A stretch of DNA of 64,000 nt. Source: Flaviflexus ciconiae (GTDB lineage: Bacteria > Actinomycetota > Actinomycetes > Actinomycetales > Actinomycetaceae). The notes under the pieces are model-generated. The model was not told the DNA's origin, did not search any database, and saw nothing but the letters and a program-made list of their open reading frames with translations. Below, piece after piece: positions 17,678-26,173 of this stretch (position 1 is its first letter; each line of letters begins with the position of its first letter). Made by a program: the position numbers and the translations under genes. The stretch covers positions 1,550,001-1,614,000 of the forward strand of contig NZ_CP034593.1 of the NCBI RefSeq assembly GCF_003971195.1, read 5' to 3'.

Positions 17678-19601
17678 GATCCACCTCTCTCAGGCTTGTG
17701 TGAACTTCAATCGCCGTAACTTGCCAAAGCTCAATTCTAATTTCACCTCTGGCACCATCTTCATACTCTGCATAGAATATGTTCTCATCCGTCGCCACCG
17801 CACCACTCCACGTAACTGCACACCCATCATTATCGAGAGGGATTCTGCCTTCGGAGGTCTTTGCATGAATGTTAAGATCTACGCCGACCCTCTTTGAACC
17901 ATTTCCTTTCACCCAAAAAGTAATTGAGTACCCCCGACCAGCATCCGTCGTGGTGCTTACCACATATTCAAGCTGAGGTCTTATACGCTCTTTCTGGCCA
18001 CCCCGCCTGTGACTACCGGTCCGCCTAACTCCATTGATAGCCTCAGGATCCGCGTCCCTGGAGGGTAGGAAGTTCCGCAAGGAAGTTGCTACATCTCGTA
18101 CCGATAGTGCGCTCGGCTGGGCCGCAGGCTTCACTTCATTAATCCATCTACGAAGTTTGCGCTTCACTTGCTCCAACGATTTTTCGACCACGTATGACGA
18201 AACCTCAGAATCAGCAGTCGACGGAGTCCAGCTATCATGAGTCGACGGTTCTGCTTGAGCAAAATGGTGGTCACATTCGGGTGTTGGTTTGAAAACTCCA
18301 GAAATGGAGATCGGCCCAAGGTCGATCCCCTCGAGTCGGTCATAATAGACCACAAGTTCCGCGTGAGACCGCATAAACGCGATAGTATTTGCAGGGAACG
18401 GGAGACTACCCTCTGCCCCCAAATCCGGGGGCGCCAAAGACATTCTTAAGTGTAAATGGCCTGAAGTCGCATCCGTCCGGGATCCAAAATAATCGGACCG
18501 CTTTGAGTTGCCCTTTATTCGCGGGCGGAGTGTTATTTCTTCAAATTTGGTTCTCACCAACGGGTTTATATTTGTGTCGGCAGTTTGCTTAATCGACAGT
18601 TCTCGTTTTCTAACCTCATTCAGGGAAAGTGCGTGTCCGCCGAACCTCTCTTGTACCAGGTTGACCACATCTACGGGACTCCCATCGTAGGCGAGATCGA
18701 ATGACATTGGGGATTCTCCCCCACTGGGCGTTTGAGTAATTTTCGGCCAGCCATGTATCGCCAACGCACTGGCGATTTGATTTATCAAGAGGCGTTCATG
18801 CGCGGTGCTACAAGCTTCGATTCGTTCAGCCGTTTCCTCTTCTTCGTCCTCAGGCTCAATCCTTACTTCCGGGGCCACTACGAGGATCGAAGTACCTGTC
18901 TCGCCTTCATGGAACCTACGCTCAAAAATCCGCTCACCCAGGGCCTTAGCTTCAGCGCCACATAAGGGAATAATTTCTTCGCTACCCGGATCACCCCACC
19001 AGTGTGCACCAGTGAAGCGTTTCGAACCGTGCTCAAAAGGATCACCCTGCATACAGGCAATCAGTCGATGCTCTAAATCACCATTGGCTAGTCTGCAGAC
19101 TGACCAATATACGACGCTATACACATGCGAAACTTCAAAAGTCGCGGTCTTTCCGAACCCGAAGGTACCCCCAGTATTCTCCCCTTCCTTAGTTGTCCCA
19201 ATGTCAAAAACGAATGAGTTAAAATTGTTTGCCTCACCTGGATCCGGCGCTTGCCCAGAACGGACTGGCCCATCAAGACCACTAGTTCCTCGGTCAAAGA
19301 TCTCCAACAATCTCAATTCATCATCATCGAGTACCGATGCCAGATTTCCTAAGGGCGCTGAAAGCCCGGTAAAAATACGATCTCTAAGGGACTCTCTTGC
19401 TTCAGTGGACGCCCGATGAATCCTGGCGCCATAAGTTGGAGCCTTCCCCGGAAGACGAGCATCCCAGGAGTTCTGTAGCGTCTCTCGTACGAGAATTTCG
19501 AGTCTGGTTAAGTCCGCTGCGGTCCGCAACAACTTACCCCGCCCACCACTTGTCACAACCGAAGGACCTCGGTCGAGTGAGAAGATTTTTAGTGCTGTCA
19601 C
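17667..19601 (-). CDS. MORC/MutL-like GHKL ATPase of predicted restriction system
   Basis: 644 residues. The N-terminal half is a GHKL (Bergerat) ATP-binding domain: N box E40-x3-N44-x2-D47 in VRETLQNSWDAR, G1 box FDRGTSGLDG, and glycine-rich lid GTFGFGKTATFEVSHV. The arrangement resembles the MORC/MutL group found in bacterial restriction-modification clusters rather than histidine kinases: there is no dimerisation helix or transmembrane segment. A middle domain (~250-420) contains NPLVRTKFEEITLRPRIKG, and the C-terminal ~150 residues are beta-rich (GRGYSITFWVKGNG). It probably uses ATP to gate or load the nuclease and helicase partners. It overlaps the genes on both sides. Confidence 0.85.
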   Translation of the reverse strand: MTALKIFSLDRGPSVVTSGGRGKLLRTAADLTRLEILVRETLQNSWDARLPGKAPTYGARIHRASTEARESLRDRIFTGLSAPLGNLASVLDDDELRLLEIFDRGTSGLDGPVRSGQAPDPGEANNFNSFVFDIGTTKEGENTGGTFGFGKTATFEVSHVYSVVYWSVCRLANGDLEHRLIACMQGDPFEHGSKRFTGAHWWGDPGSEEIIPLCGAEAKALGERIFERRFHEGETGTSILVVAPEVRIEPEDEEEETAERIEACSTAHERLLINQIASALAIHGWPKITQTPSGGESPMSFDLAYDGSPVDVVNLVQERFGGHALSLNEVRKRELSIKQTADTNINPLVRTKFEEITLRPRIKGNSKRSDYFGSRTDATSGHLHLRMSLAPPDLGAEGSLPFPANTIAFMRSHAELVVYYDRLEGIDLGPISISGVFKPTPECDHHFAQAEPSTHDSWTPSTADSEVSSYVVEKSLEQVKRKLRRWINEVKPAAQPSALSVRDVATSLRNFLPSRDADPEAINGVRRTGSHRRGGQKERIRPQLEYVVSTTTDAGRGYSITFWVKGNGSKRVGVDLNIHAKTSEGRIPLDNDGCAVTWSGAVATDENIFYAEYEDGARGEIRIELWQVTAIEVHTSLREVDLED

Positions 19602-20587
19602 TTAGACTCCGTCTGCTCTAGATCACTAAGTTTGGTGAAGTCAAAATCGGATGAAGATTCTCCGAGTGCTGATAGATTAAGCACATACTTCACATCGGAA
19701 ATTGCCATGGATACACTTTGAGAAACCGAGGATAAGTTGAGTACAGGACAATCCTCATCGATACGCCAGAACCGCCAGGAAACTAAAGTGAACTTTTCTT
19801 GGCCTTCTGGCATACCAATCACATAATGGGCATCAGCTAGTTTGTCTACTAGACGCTGACGATCTAGATTCAAATCCAGTAATCGCTCAATAACATCATC
19901 GATCCGTTCACCGCCCCCATCCTGTTCCGCCTCAGCCACTCCTAGGTACAGAGCAGCTTCTCGCGGTAGTTCGAGCTGTTTTAAGCCATTGACATTGACA
20001 GCTTGGCGATTTTGGAAACGCGAAGTCTTAATTTCTACCCGGCAGTTCGAACTAATAAAATCTTGCGGATCCTTTCCTGATCGTTGCCAACAATTAATTG
20101 CTGACACACCATTGACCCGAACAAGATTCTCAAGGAAGAGTAACTCCCCATACAGTCCAGTGAGTGCCGTCAACTTCAACGTCGATTGAGCCTTCTGTAA
20201 TAACCTTCGCCACGCAGAGACTGCGAGTGAGAGTACTTCGACTGGATTATCCATCTTGACGTTTTCGACGACCTCATCCATAAACGCAAGGAACACCTCA
20301 TCGAGCCTTGGTTCAAGGCAGGCCACTTTTGCAACCTTTAAACGAGTGGGATCGTCGTCAAACGACAGGGTCGCCGGCTCCACGAGAATAACCCGACTTG
20401 CACTAAACGCTCCTTTCAAGCTTGAATCACCGAGTTCGAAATAGGCTACCGCTCTACCTTCACGGTCAAGCCCTACCCATGTTCGATACTTGGATCCAGG
20501 ATCCCCATGGAGAAGTACCGTTGCTTCTCCGGCACTTACGTCTGTACCAGAACGCTTGGCTCTTAAGAAAGTCTCACGTGTTCTCAC
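19598..20587 (-). CDS. PD-(D/E)XK nuclease-like protein (DUF4420 type)
   Basis: 329 residues with four-base overlaps on both sides. The core carries a PD-(D/E)XK signature: LYGELLFLENLV helix, then KDPQDFISSNCRVEIKTSRFQ, where D of QDF and E-x-K of VEIKTS are the expected metal ligands and catalytic Lys. This matches the DUF4420 family predicted to be restriction endonucleases. The N-terminal ~150 residues form an all-beta/helical region preceding it. It is the best candidate for the DNA-cleaving subunit of the operon. Predicted from motifs only. Confidence 0.8.
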   Translation of the reverse strand: MRTRETFLRAKRSGTDVSAGEATVLLHGDPGSKYRTWVGLDREGRAVAYFELGDSSLKGAFSASRVILVEPATLSFDDDPTRLKVAKVACLEPRLDEVFLAFMDEVVENVKMDNPVEVLSLAVSAWRRLLQKAQSTLKLTALTGLYGELLFLENLVRVNGVSAINCWQRSGKDPQDFISSNCRVEIKTSRFQNRQAVNVNGLKQLELPREAALYLGVAEAEQDGGGERIDDVIERLLDLNLDRQRLVDKLADAHYVIGMPEGQEKFTLVSWRFWRIDEDCPVLNLSSVSQSVSMAISDVKYVLNLSALGESSSDFDFTKLSDLEQTESK

Positions 20588-23250
20588 ACCGTGTCCCCTT
20601 CATAATCCCGCTCATCATCATTCGGAATGTCAACTTCGTACTCTTCATCAACTTCGTCGACGTAGGCGGGTTTAACGGCAAAGTACACACCCTTATTCTT
20701 GACAACGTTGTCGACATCGAACGGCGCAACTAATCCCAGTCCAAACACTTGAGGAATCTGCCGCCCGTCTGAAACAGAATGTTCCTCGAGGATTTTCTTA
20801 TTCAGGGATATCTCGCGGTCCGGCAATAGCGAGTTTCCACTCAATGGATACAGAACTAACAATCCATATCCGTCGCCACCTGCCGTCGTAGCCCGCAAAT
20901 CAAACTGTTGGGCATTGCTTAATGGCGATTCCCTCTTTGGCCCCGCACGTCCAAGAATCTCAAGGTCGAGTATCAGGTCACCACCGCTCATCATAGCTCC
21001 CACTTCTAACGAGAGCCCCTCATCCTCATTCTTGATCTTTTGCACTGATCGGATCGGTTTCCTGACTTCAAAGCCTTCGAACTCGAAAGTGTCTGATCCG
21101 TTACCTGACGCAATAACCACGTTCCAAGGGGTTTCTGGTAGCTTTTCCTTGGTCCATTCCATCGCTTCTAGAACCAACTTATTGTGCTTGTCGTGAACCT
21201 TGAACTCCGCCAGGAACTTATCGATGTATGCGAACGGGACGCCCTCAAAAAGAATTGGCTGATGACGACTCACCGCGTCGCTCGCATTCTTGTACGCGAG
21301 AATTCCGGCAAGGAGTTCTTCTGCCGCAGACTGATTTCTATCCAACTTTTCCAAAGAGCTAACGTCAAGTGCAGTTGTCTGAAGTCGGAATCCTTCAAAG
21401 TCAACAGCAACCTTTTTTGCGTGTTTCTGCTTGTTCTTCGCCGTGATTTGTAGCCGACCCGGATGTTGCTTTATTCGGACACCGATCTGCCGCGGGGTCT
21501 GTCCTGAGGCTGTAAGTCGGCTAATCTCAATCCGGAGATCAGCCTCGACTTGCGCGAGAAAACGATAATCACTATCTAAGCCGTCACTAACCCAGATACG
21601 CTGTAAATCTTCATACTCTGACCGATACCCGAACCATCGTCCCATCTGCAGAAGTGTGTCGTAGGTATTCGAAGTCCGGGTGAAAAACGAAACGAACAGT
21701 CCTTCCAGTGTTAAGCCACGTGACAGTGTGCTGCCGCCAATAACAATCAGAGTCTTGGCTCTATCCCCTGTGTATGACAATCTCTCAAACTCGTCGGCAT
21801 ATCCGTTGTCGACTGCAACCGTTAGCGTACGTAGAACTGCTCCGATCTGCTCTTGTACTTTCGGCCAGGTTGGAGCAAGATCATCACCTGTGTAGAGTTC
21901 AGCAGCTTTATTTACTTCGGAAACGAAGGTGTCATAAAAGCTACTGACGTCCCCGTCCAACGCCTCCTTTTCAAGCTTCGCCAGAAATAGCTTTACAGCG
22001 TCTCTGAGGCGGAAATGGGCTTCAGTTCGATGTGTTGTATGTAGCAACATCGTCGAGTGCTGGTTCATTTGCCCTCGAAGCCGACGGATTGCAACTCCCA
22101 CAATGAACCATCGGATAGCTTTCTCAAGCGACTCAGTAACCTGGGGCGCGAAGGTCTGATTCTCCCGGTTGTTGCGGGGCATCAGGAACTCAAGCTCACC
22201 CTTCGGTATTTCTCGAATGACGTCCGGCGCGTTTGTATCCGCATTCTTCAGCCCAAACAATTCTTCGGCGCCGAAGTATGATTCCGAAGTCGGAAGCGGG
22301 ATCATAAAATCGGCAGGATATAGACCGTCCTCCTCCTCAGGGTCCATAAATACGTTAGCGAAGGGTGTTGCGGTATAACCTACATACGTCCCATTCTCGA
22401 CCAAGTCCCAGATATTGCGCATATGCTGATTGATCGGAGTTGGAGAGTCAGACTTTTCATTCGAAGAATCAGGTGTGGCTTGGTCGGACTCATCATCAAT
22501 AATCAGAATGGGGGTCTTTTCAAGAATCTTTGGACCCGCAGCTTTTAAGAACTTCGTGAGGTACTCAAGTCTCTTTGAGTTCTTCTTAACAACAGCTATC
22601 ACCCGTTTATTGTTAAAAGCACTCCCGACATTCTTAAGATCCGCCGTTCCAATGTCGCCGTCTAGGGCTGTAAGTCGATGCCAATCATGGCTGGTTTGAG
22701 TGATCCCGAGGTCACGCTCAAGACGTCCCTGCGTTTGGCGGCGCAAGTTCTTATACAGGCCTGAAAGAACAATTATGAACTTGTACCCTTCGTCAACAGC
22801 CTTGCTAATAACTGCGGCATAGTTAGCTGTTTTACCGGACTGAACATTACCGACAGCAAGCCCGCGTCGCTTATCACCAAGCAGAAAAGGCTCCGCCAGC
22901 TCGACCATGACCTGATCCGACGACTCGTCTATCGAATCGACAGCTTCTGCAAGTCCGCTGTCACTCATTCGAGCCTTCAGCTGCTCCCAGACGCCTGAGA
23001 GACGAGCAGGCGGCATATACCAATAGACTCGATTAGCGCCAGAAGTTGCAGTTGTATGCTCGTAAACAGTCCTCGCCTTACCAGCCTTAGCCAGGTATTC
23101 TTCACGAATACTCTCGATAATCGTTTTCGCTTCAGGAAAAAACAGGGCCATCCGATTTTGCACGATATCGCAAGCATCCAGGAAAGTCTTTGACTTATCG
23201 TTCCGCACTTCCTCTATCTGAGCAATTAGAAGCTCCCGATGCTCGTTCAT
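20584..23250 (-). CDS. Z1-domain superfamily II helicase-like NTPase, first gene of defence operon
   Basis: 888 residues. Helicase motifs are visible: motif I GNVQSGKTANYAAVI (~135), motif II IIDDESDQATPD, motif III VGYTATPFANV, and a C-terminal Z1-domain signature LIVIGGSTLSRGLTLEGL followed by LLQMGRWFGYR. The last ~300 residues are unique. The Z1 domain is known from predicted restriction systems where it occurs beside MORC-like ATPases and PD-(D/E)XK proteins. It is probably the motor subunit, translocating on DNA. It is the first gene of a five-gene operon (23250 to 16062) and is divergent from a C5 methyltransferase, with a 339-bp shared promoter region. Confidence 0.87.
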   Translation of the reverse strand: MNEHRELLIAQIEEVRNDKSKTFLDACDIVQNRMALFFPEAKTIIESIREEYLAKAGKARTVYEHTTATSGANRVYWYMPPARLSGVWEQLKARMSDSGLAEAVDSIDESSDQVMVELAEPFLLGDKRRGLAVGNVQSGKTANYAAVISKAVDEGYKFIIVLSGLYKNLRRQTQGRLERDLGITQTSHDWHRLTALDGDIGTADLKNVGSAFNNKRVIAVVKKNSKRLEYLTKFLKAAGPKILEKTPILIIDDESDQATPDSSNEKSDSPTPINQHMRNIWDLVENGTYVGYTATPFANVFMDPEEEDGLYPADFMIPLPTSESYFGAEELFGLKNADTNAPDVIREIPKGELEFLMPRNNRENQTFAPQVTESLEKAIRWFIVGVAIRRLRGQMNQHSTMLLHTTHRTEAHFRLRDAVKLFLAKLEKEALDGDVSSFYDTFVSEVNKAAELYTGDDLAPTWPKVQEQIGAVLRTLTVAVDNGYADEFERLSYTGDRAKTLIVIGGSTLSRGLTLEGLFVSFFTRTSNTYDTLLQMGRWFGYRSEYEDLQRIWVSDGLDSDYRFLAQVEADLRIEISRLTASGQTPRQIGVRIKQHPGRLQITAKNKQKHAKKVAVDFEGFRLQTTALDVSSLEKLDRNQSAAEELLAGILAYKNASDAVSRHQPILFEGVPFAYIDKFLAEFKVHDKHNKLVLEAMEWTKEKLPETPWNVVIASGNGSDTFEFEGFEVRKPIRSVQKIKNEDEGLSLEVGAMMSGGDLILDLEILGRAGPKRESPLSNAQQFDLRATTAGGDGYGLLVLYPLSGNSLLPDREISLNKKILEEHSVSDGRQIPQVFGLGLVAPFDVDNVVKNKGVYFAVKPAYVDEVDEEYEVDIPNDDERDYEGDTV

Positions 23251-23589
23251 CTACATTCGCCCTTCTACGATCCTCAAACGATGATATCCAACCGAACGAT
23301 TAAACATGGACAGAATCCGATTTAAGTACCAACTTATTCGAATAATGGAGAACACGGCTCTGCCGATCCCGAATACATCACCGCCACAAGAATCGTAAAG
23401 TGCGAATTAATCAACAGAATCCCTGCCCAGATAAACAGTTCGCTCACTAAAGCTGCGGCACACAGCATCTGATGAGAGAATGAAAGCCGACGCTTTATCA
23501 GTAGCGTCGAGTACACTTGCATTTTTTGAGATCAGGGTTCTCAATCCCTGATTCTTCGTAGTCGAGTCCTTTGGAGGTACGAGCCCAAC
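23251..23589. promoter_or_regulatory. Divergent regulatory region between defence operon and methyltransferase
   Basis: 339 bp, A+T-rich, with no credible gene. It must hold the promoters of the minus-strand Z1 operon and of the plus-strand methyltransferase. The dyad ATCAGGG-N8-CCCTGAT at 23531-23552 lies 37 bp before the methyltransferase ATG and directly after a T6 run. GGAGG at ~23572-23576 is a possible, slightly distant ribosome binding site. Confidence 0.5.
23531..23552. repeat. Perfect inverted repeat upstream of methyltransferase 2
   Basis: 7-bp arms ATCAGGG/CCCTGAT with loop TTCTCAAT. The T-run lies on the 5' side for plus-strand transcripts, so it is not a standard terminator; an operator or leader hairpin is more likely. 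Confidence 0.45.
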
Positions 23590-24758
23590 ATGGCTGGCAT
23601 TGGCACCAACGAATGGCAACCCACACTCGACATACCTCGATCCCAGCCAAAAAGTAATGCACTTCTAGCACCCATTCCACCCGAACGCACGGAAGAAGAC
23701 AGGGCCCGCGCATCATTTCGTTTAGGCGAACTGTTCTCTGGCCCTGGCGGCATCGGACTCGGCGCTACTCAAGCCGCCATCGATAACCCAAGCTATGAGA
23801 TCGTCCATCAGTGGGCTTCAGACTACGATTCAGACACCTGTAAAACCTACGCTGAGAACATCTGCGGCAGTACCGCCTCCCCCACGGTCATAAACCAGGA
23901 TGTCAGAACACTGGACTTCTCCGTCTTGAAAAACATTGGTTCCATCGACGGATTAGCATTTGGCTTCCCTTGTAACGACTTCTCCATCGTTGGGCGAAGA
24001 GAAGGACTAGAGGGAGACTTTGGACCGCTCTACACGTATGGCATTCGTGCACTCCGAGAGTTTAGACCTTCATTTTTCGTTGCAGAGAATGTCGGAGGCC
24101 TTGCTTCAAACAAAGATGGCTCCGCATTTCGCCAAATCCTTGAGGACATGCGGGATTCGGGATACGAGATCACTCCTCACCTTTACAAGTTTGAGAACTA
24201 CGGCGTTCCGCAAAGTCGGCACAGGATTATTGTGGTTGGCATTAGATCGGATCTTGGTCTGACATATCAAGTACCATCCACGGTTCAGTTTTCAAGTGAA
24301 GACGTTTCAGTTTCAACAGCGCTCTCCGACATTCCGACATGGGCCTCGAATCAAGAAAAGACTCGCCAATCAAAGAACGTGGTCGAGCGACTCAAACTAA
24401 TCGAGCCCGGGAAGAACGCTTTCAATTCCGACTTGCCTGAGCATCTTAAGATCAAGACTACGACAACAATCTCTCAGATTTATCGTCGATTGCACCCTGA
24501 CCTCCCCTCATACACAATCACCGGTTCCGGGGCGGCGGTACGCATGTTTACCATTGGGATGAGCCACGCGCCCTCACAAATCGGGAGCGCGCACGACTCC
24601 AGACTTTCCCTGACTCATATGTCTTTCACGGCAATAAAGAATCTGTTCGCAAGCAGATTGGGATGGCAGTCCCCGTTCGAGGTGCACAGATAATCTTCTC
24701 CGCAATCCTGAAGACTTTCGCCGGCGAAGATTACCCCTACGTGGAGCCTTCATTTTGA
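23590..24758 (+). CDS. DNA (cytosine-5-)-methyltransferase of the Z1/GHKL system, apparent frameshift near 24530
   Basis: The uninterrupted frame from ATG 23590 stops at 24693 (367 residues). It has motif I (LFSGPGGIGLG), IV with catalytic C128 (FGFPCNDFSIVGRR), VI (FFVAENVGG) and VIII (YGVPQSRHRIIVVG), and reaches YTITGSG. There the normal sequence (GGGTH...W...PR.LTNRERARLQTFPD) is found in another frame from 24531: TNRERARLQTFPDSYVF, then motif X as RKQIGMAVPVRGAQII, ending at TGA 24756-24758. One added G in GGGG (24529-24532) would give a 389-residue complete enzyme. As read, motifs IX-X are lost and it would be inactive. Either a sequencing error, a real mutation, or -1 frameshifting. 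Confidence 0.85.
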
Positions 24759-24910
24759 ACTAAGCGCAGCCTAGCAATATCCGCGGAAACAATTGCAGTC
24801 ACACCGTTTACTCCTGGTGCAACAATTCCTCACAGTTACATTGCTAAAACTCTCATCCAGCGTCCCTTGACAATCGCGCAGGTCTAGGACGTATTTCTAA
24901 GCAAGAAACT

Positions 24911-24940
24911 TTGCAATCCGTTACAATTTACCGGTAGCTA
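24911..24940 (+). promoter_or_regulatory. Candidate lacI-family promoter and operator
   Basis: TTGCAA (24911-24916), 18-bp spacer, TAGCTA (24935-24940). The palindrome TACCGGTA at 24929-24936, with the central CG typical of LacI-family operators, lies across the -10, suggesting autoregulation. Confidence 0.35.
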
Positions 24941-24967
24941 ACCTATTGTCGTACAAGGAAAGTACTG

Positions 24968-25987
24968 ATGACGAAGAAGATTCGGCTGGCTGACGTTGCT
25001 GCCGTGGCCGGTGTATCGACCGCAACGGTATCGCGAGTTCTCAACGCAAAATCAACGGTTGCAACGGGCACCAAGCAGTTGGTTCTTCAGGCTCTTGACG
25101 AGCTAGGCTATGAGCGACCGGATGCTCTGCGTGACCGTAGCGATGACAGGGTCGGCATTGTTGCCCCCGATCTCAACACCCCCAGTGCCCCCGAGTACAT
25201 TCAGGAGCTGGTCGATCAGCTGAGTCTGCGGGACTACGCCCCGATCCTTCTCACCCACTCCTCGGCTGGCGGGACGGAGAAGTATCTGCAGATGTTGGTC
25301 AAGCAGAACGTCTCGGGAGTTATTTTCCTGTCGGGTGTCGCCAACGAGTCTGATTACGATGTTCGCCGCTACTTGGACGAGGACGAGCGCCAGATCCCCT
25401 ACGTGACGATCAATGGCCGCAACCCCAACATTGGGGTCCCGGACTTTTCCTCCGACGACGTTGGAGCGGTGAAGGATTCGGTTCGCCATCTCTACCATTC
25501 GGGCCACCGGTCGATCGGCTTGATCACGGGACCGGAACGGTTCCGCCCCGCCCAGGACATGGCGATGGGCTACCGTCAGGCGATGATGGAGATGTGCCCC
25601 GACACGGACCAGACTGTTCTGCACTCCCACTACTCGGTCGAGAGCGGTGGCCGAGCAACAGACACCATGCTCGACCTTGGCGTCACCGGCATTATCTGCG
25701 GCTCCGACCTTCTCGTTCTCGGGGCGATCCGTCAGATCCGCCAACGGGGCCTTCGCGTCCCCGAGGATGTCTCGGTCGTTGGCTACGACGACTCTCCCCT
25801 GATGGCATTCACGGATCCGCCGCTGACCAGCAACCGTCAGCCCGTCCGTCAAATCTCATCCGCCGCAGTTAATACCCTGGTGGACTTGATGAAGGGCGGC
25901 AACCCGCCGCGGGTTCCCTTCACCTTCCGGTCGGAGCTCATCACCCGCGAGTCCTCCGGGGCCGCACCCAACCAGTCGCAGTTCTAG
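24968..25987 (+). CDS. LacI/GalR-family transcriptional regulator
   Basis: 339 residues; AAGGAAAG upstream of ATG 24968. The N-terminal helix-turn-helix is IRLADVAAVAGVSTATVSRV, with hinge helix VLQALDELGYERPDA. A periplasmic-binding-protein-like sugar-sensing domain follows (YVTINGRNP, GHRSIGLITGP, VPEDVSVVGYDDSP), ending in the family's VPFTFRSELITRESS. It is upstream of, and collinear with, an alpha-glucosidase gene, from which a terminator separates it. It is likely to repress that gene in response to a maltose- or isomaltose-type sugar. Return to higher G+C shows the end of the island. Confidence 0.92.
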   Translation: MTKKIRLADVAAVAGVSTATVSRVLNAKSTVATGTKQLVLQALDELGYERPDALRDRSDDRVGIVAPDLNTPSAPEYIQELVDQLSLRDYAPILLTHSSAGGTEKYLQMLVKQNVSGVIFLSGVANESDYDVRRYLDEDERQIPYVTINGRNPNIGVPDFSSDDVGAVKDSVRHLYHSGHRSIGLITGPERFRPAQDMAMGYRQAMMEMCPDTDQTVLHSHYSVESGGRATDTMLDLGVTGIICGSDLLVLGAIRQIRQRGLRVPEDVSVVGYDDSPLMAFTDPPLTSNRQPVRQISSAAVNTLVDLMKGGNPPRVPFTFRSELITRESSGAAPNQSQF

Positions 25988-26000
25988 CCAATGCTTAACC

Positions 26001-26036
26001 GAGCCTGCTTAGCCCTCCGGGGTTAGGCAGGCTCTT
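26001..26036 (+). terminator. Terminator after LacI-family gene
   Basis: Stem GAGCCTGC/GCAGGCTC extended by TTAGCC/GGTTAG around 26001-26034 (loop CTCCGG region), followed by TT. It lies 13 bp after the regulator stop. Confidence 0.7.
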
Positions 26037-26135
26037 CCAGTCCGTCCGGCGTCTGTGCTTTATTTGCCCGTGCTGTTGCTGTCGTCGGGTGCGGCCTCTG
26101 TAACGTCGCACTCCCGGCCACGCTCAGGTTATAGA

Positions 26136-26165
26136 CTTCGAAGGAACCATCAACATCTTCGAAGG
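26136..26165. promoter_or_regulatory. Paired CTTCGAAGG repeats before alpha-glucosidase
   Basis: CTTCGAAGG occurs at 26136-26144 and again at 26157-26165; the core CTTCGAAG is palindromic. The period is 21 bp, two helical turns, just ahead of GTG 26174. A candidate operator for the upstream LacI-family protein, but the second copy also overlaps the ribosome binding site region (GAAGGGAAG). Confidence 0.35.
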
Positions 26166-26173
26166 GAAGCAAC

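Noticed and set aside
24529-24532. Phase variation of methyltransferase 2 by the G tract
   Set aside because: Four Gs is too short for efficient slipped-strand switching; error, mutation or ribosomal frameshift is more likely.
13015-24960. Prophage or integrative element
   Set aside because: No integrase, phage structural gene, tRNA target or border repeats seen.
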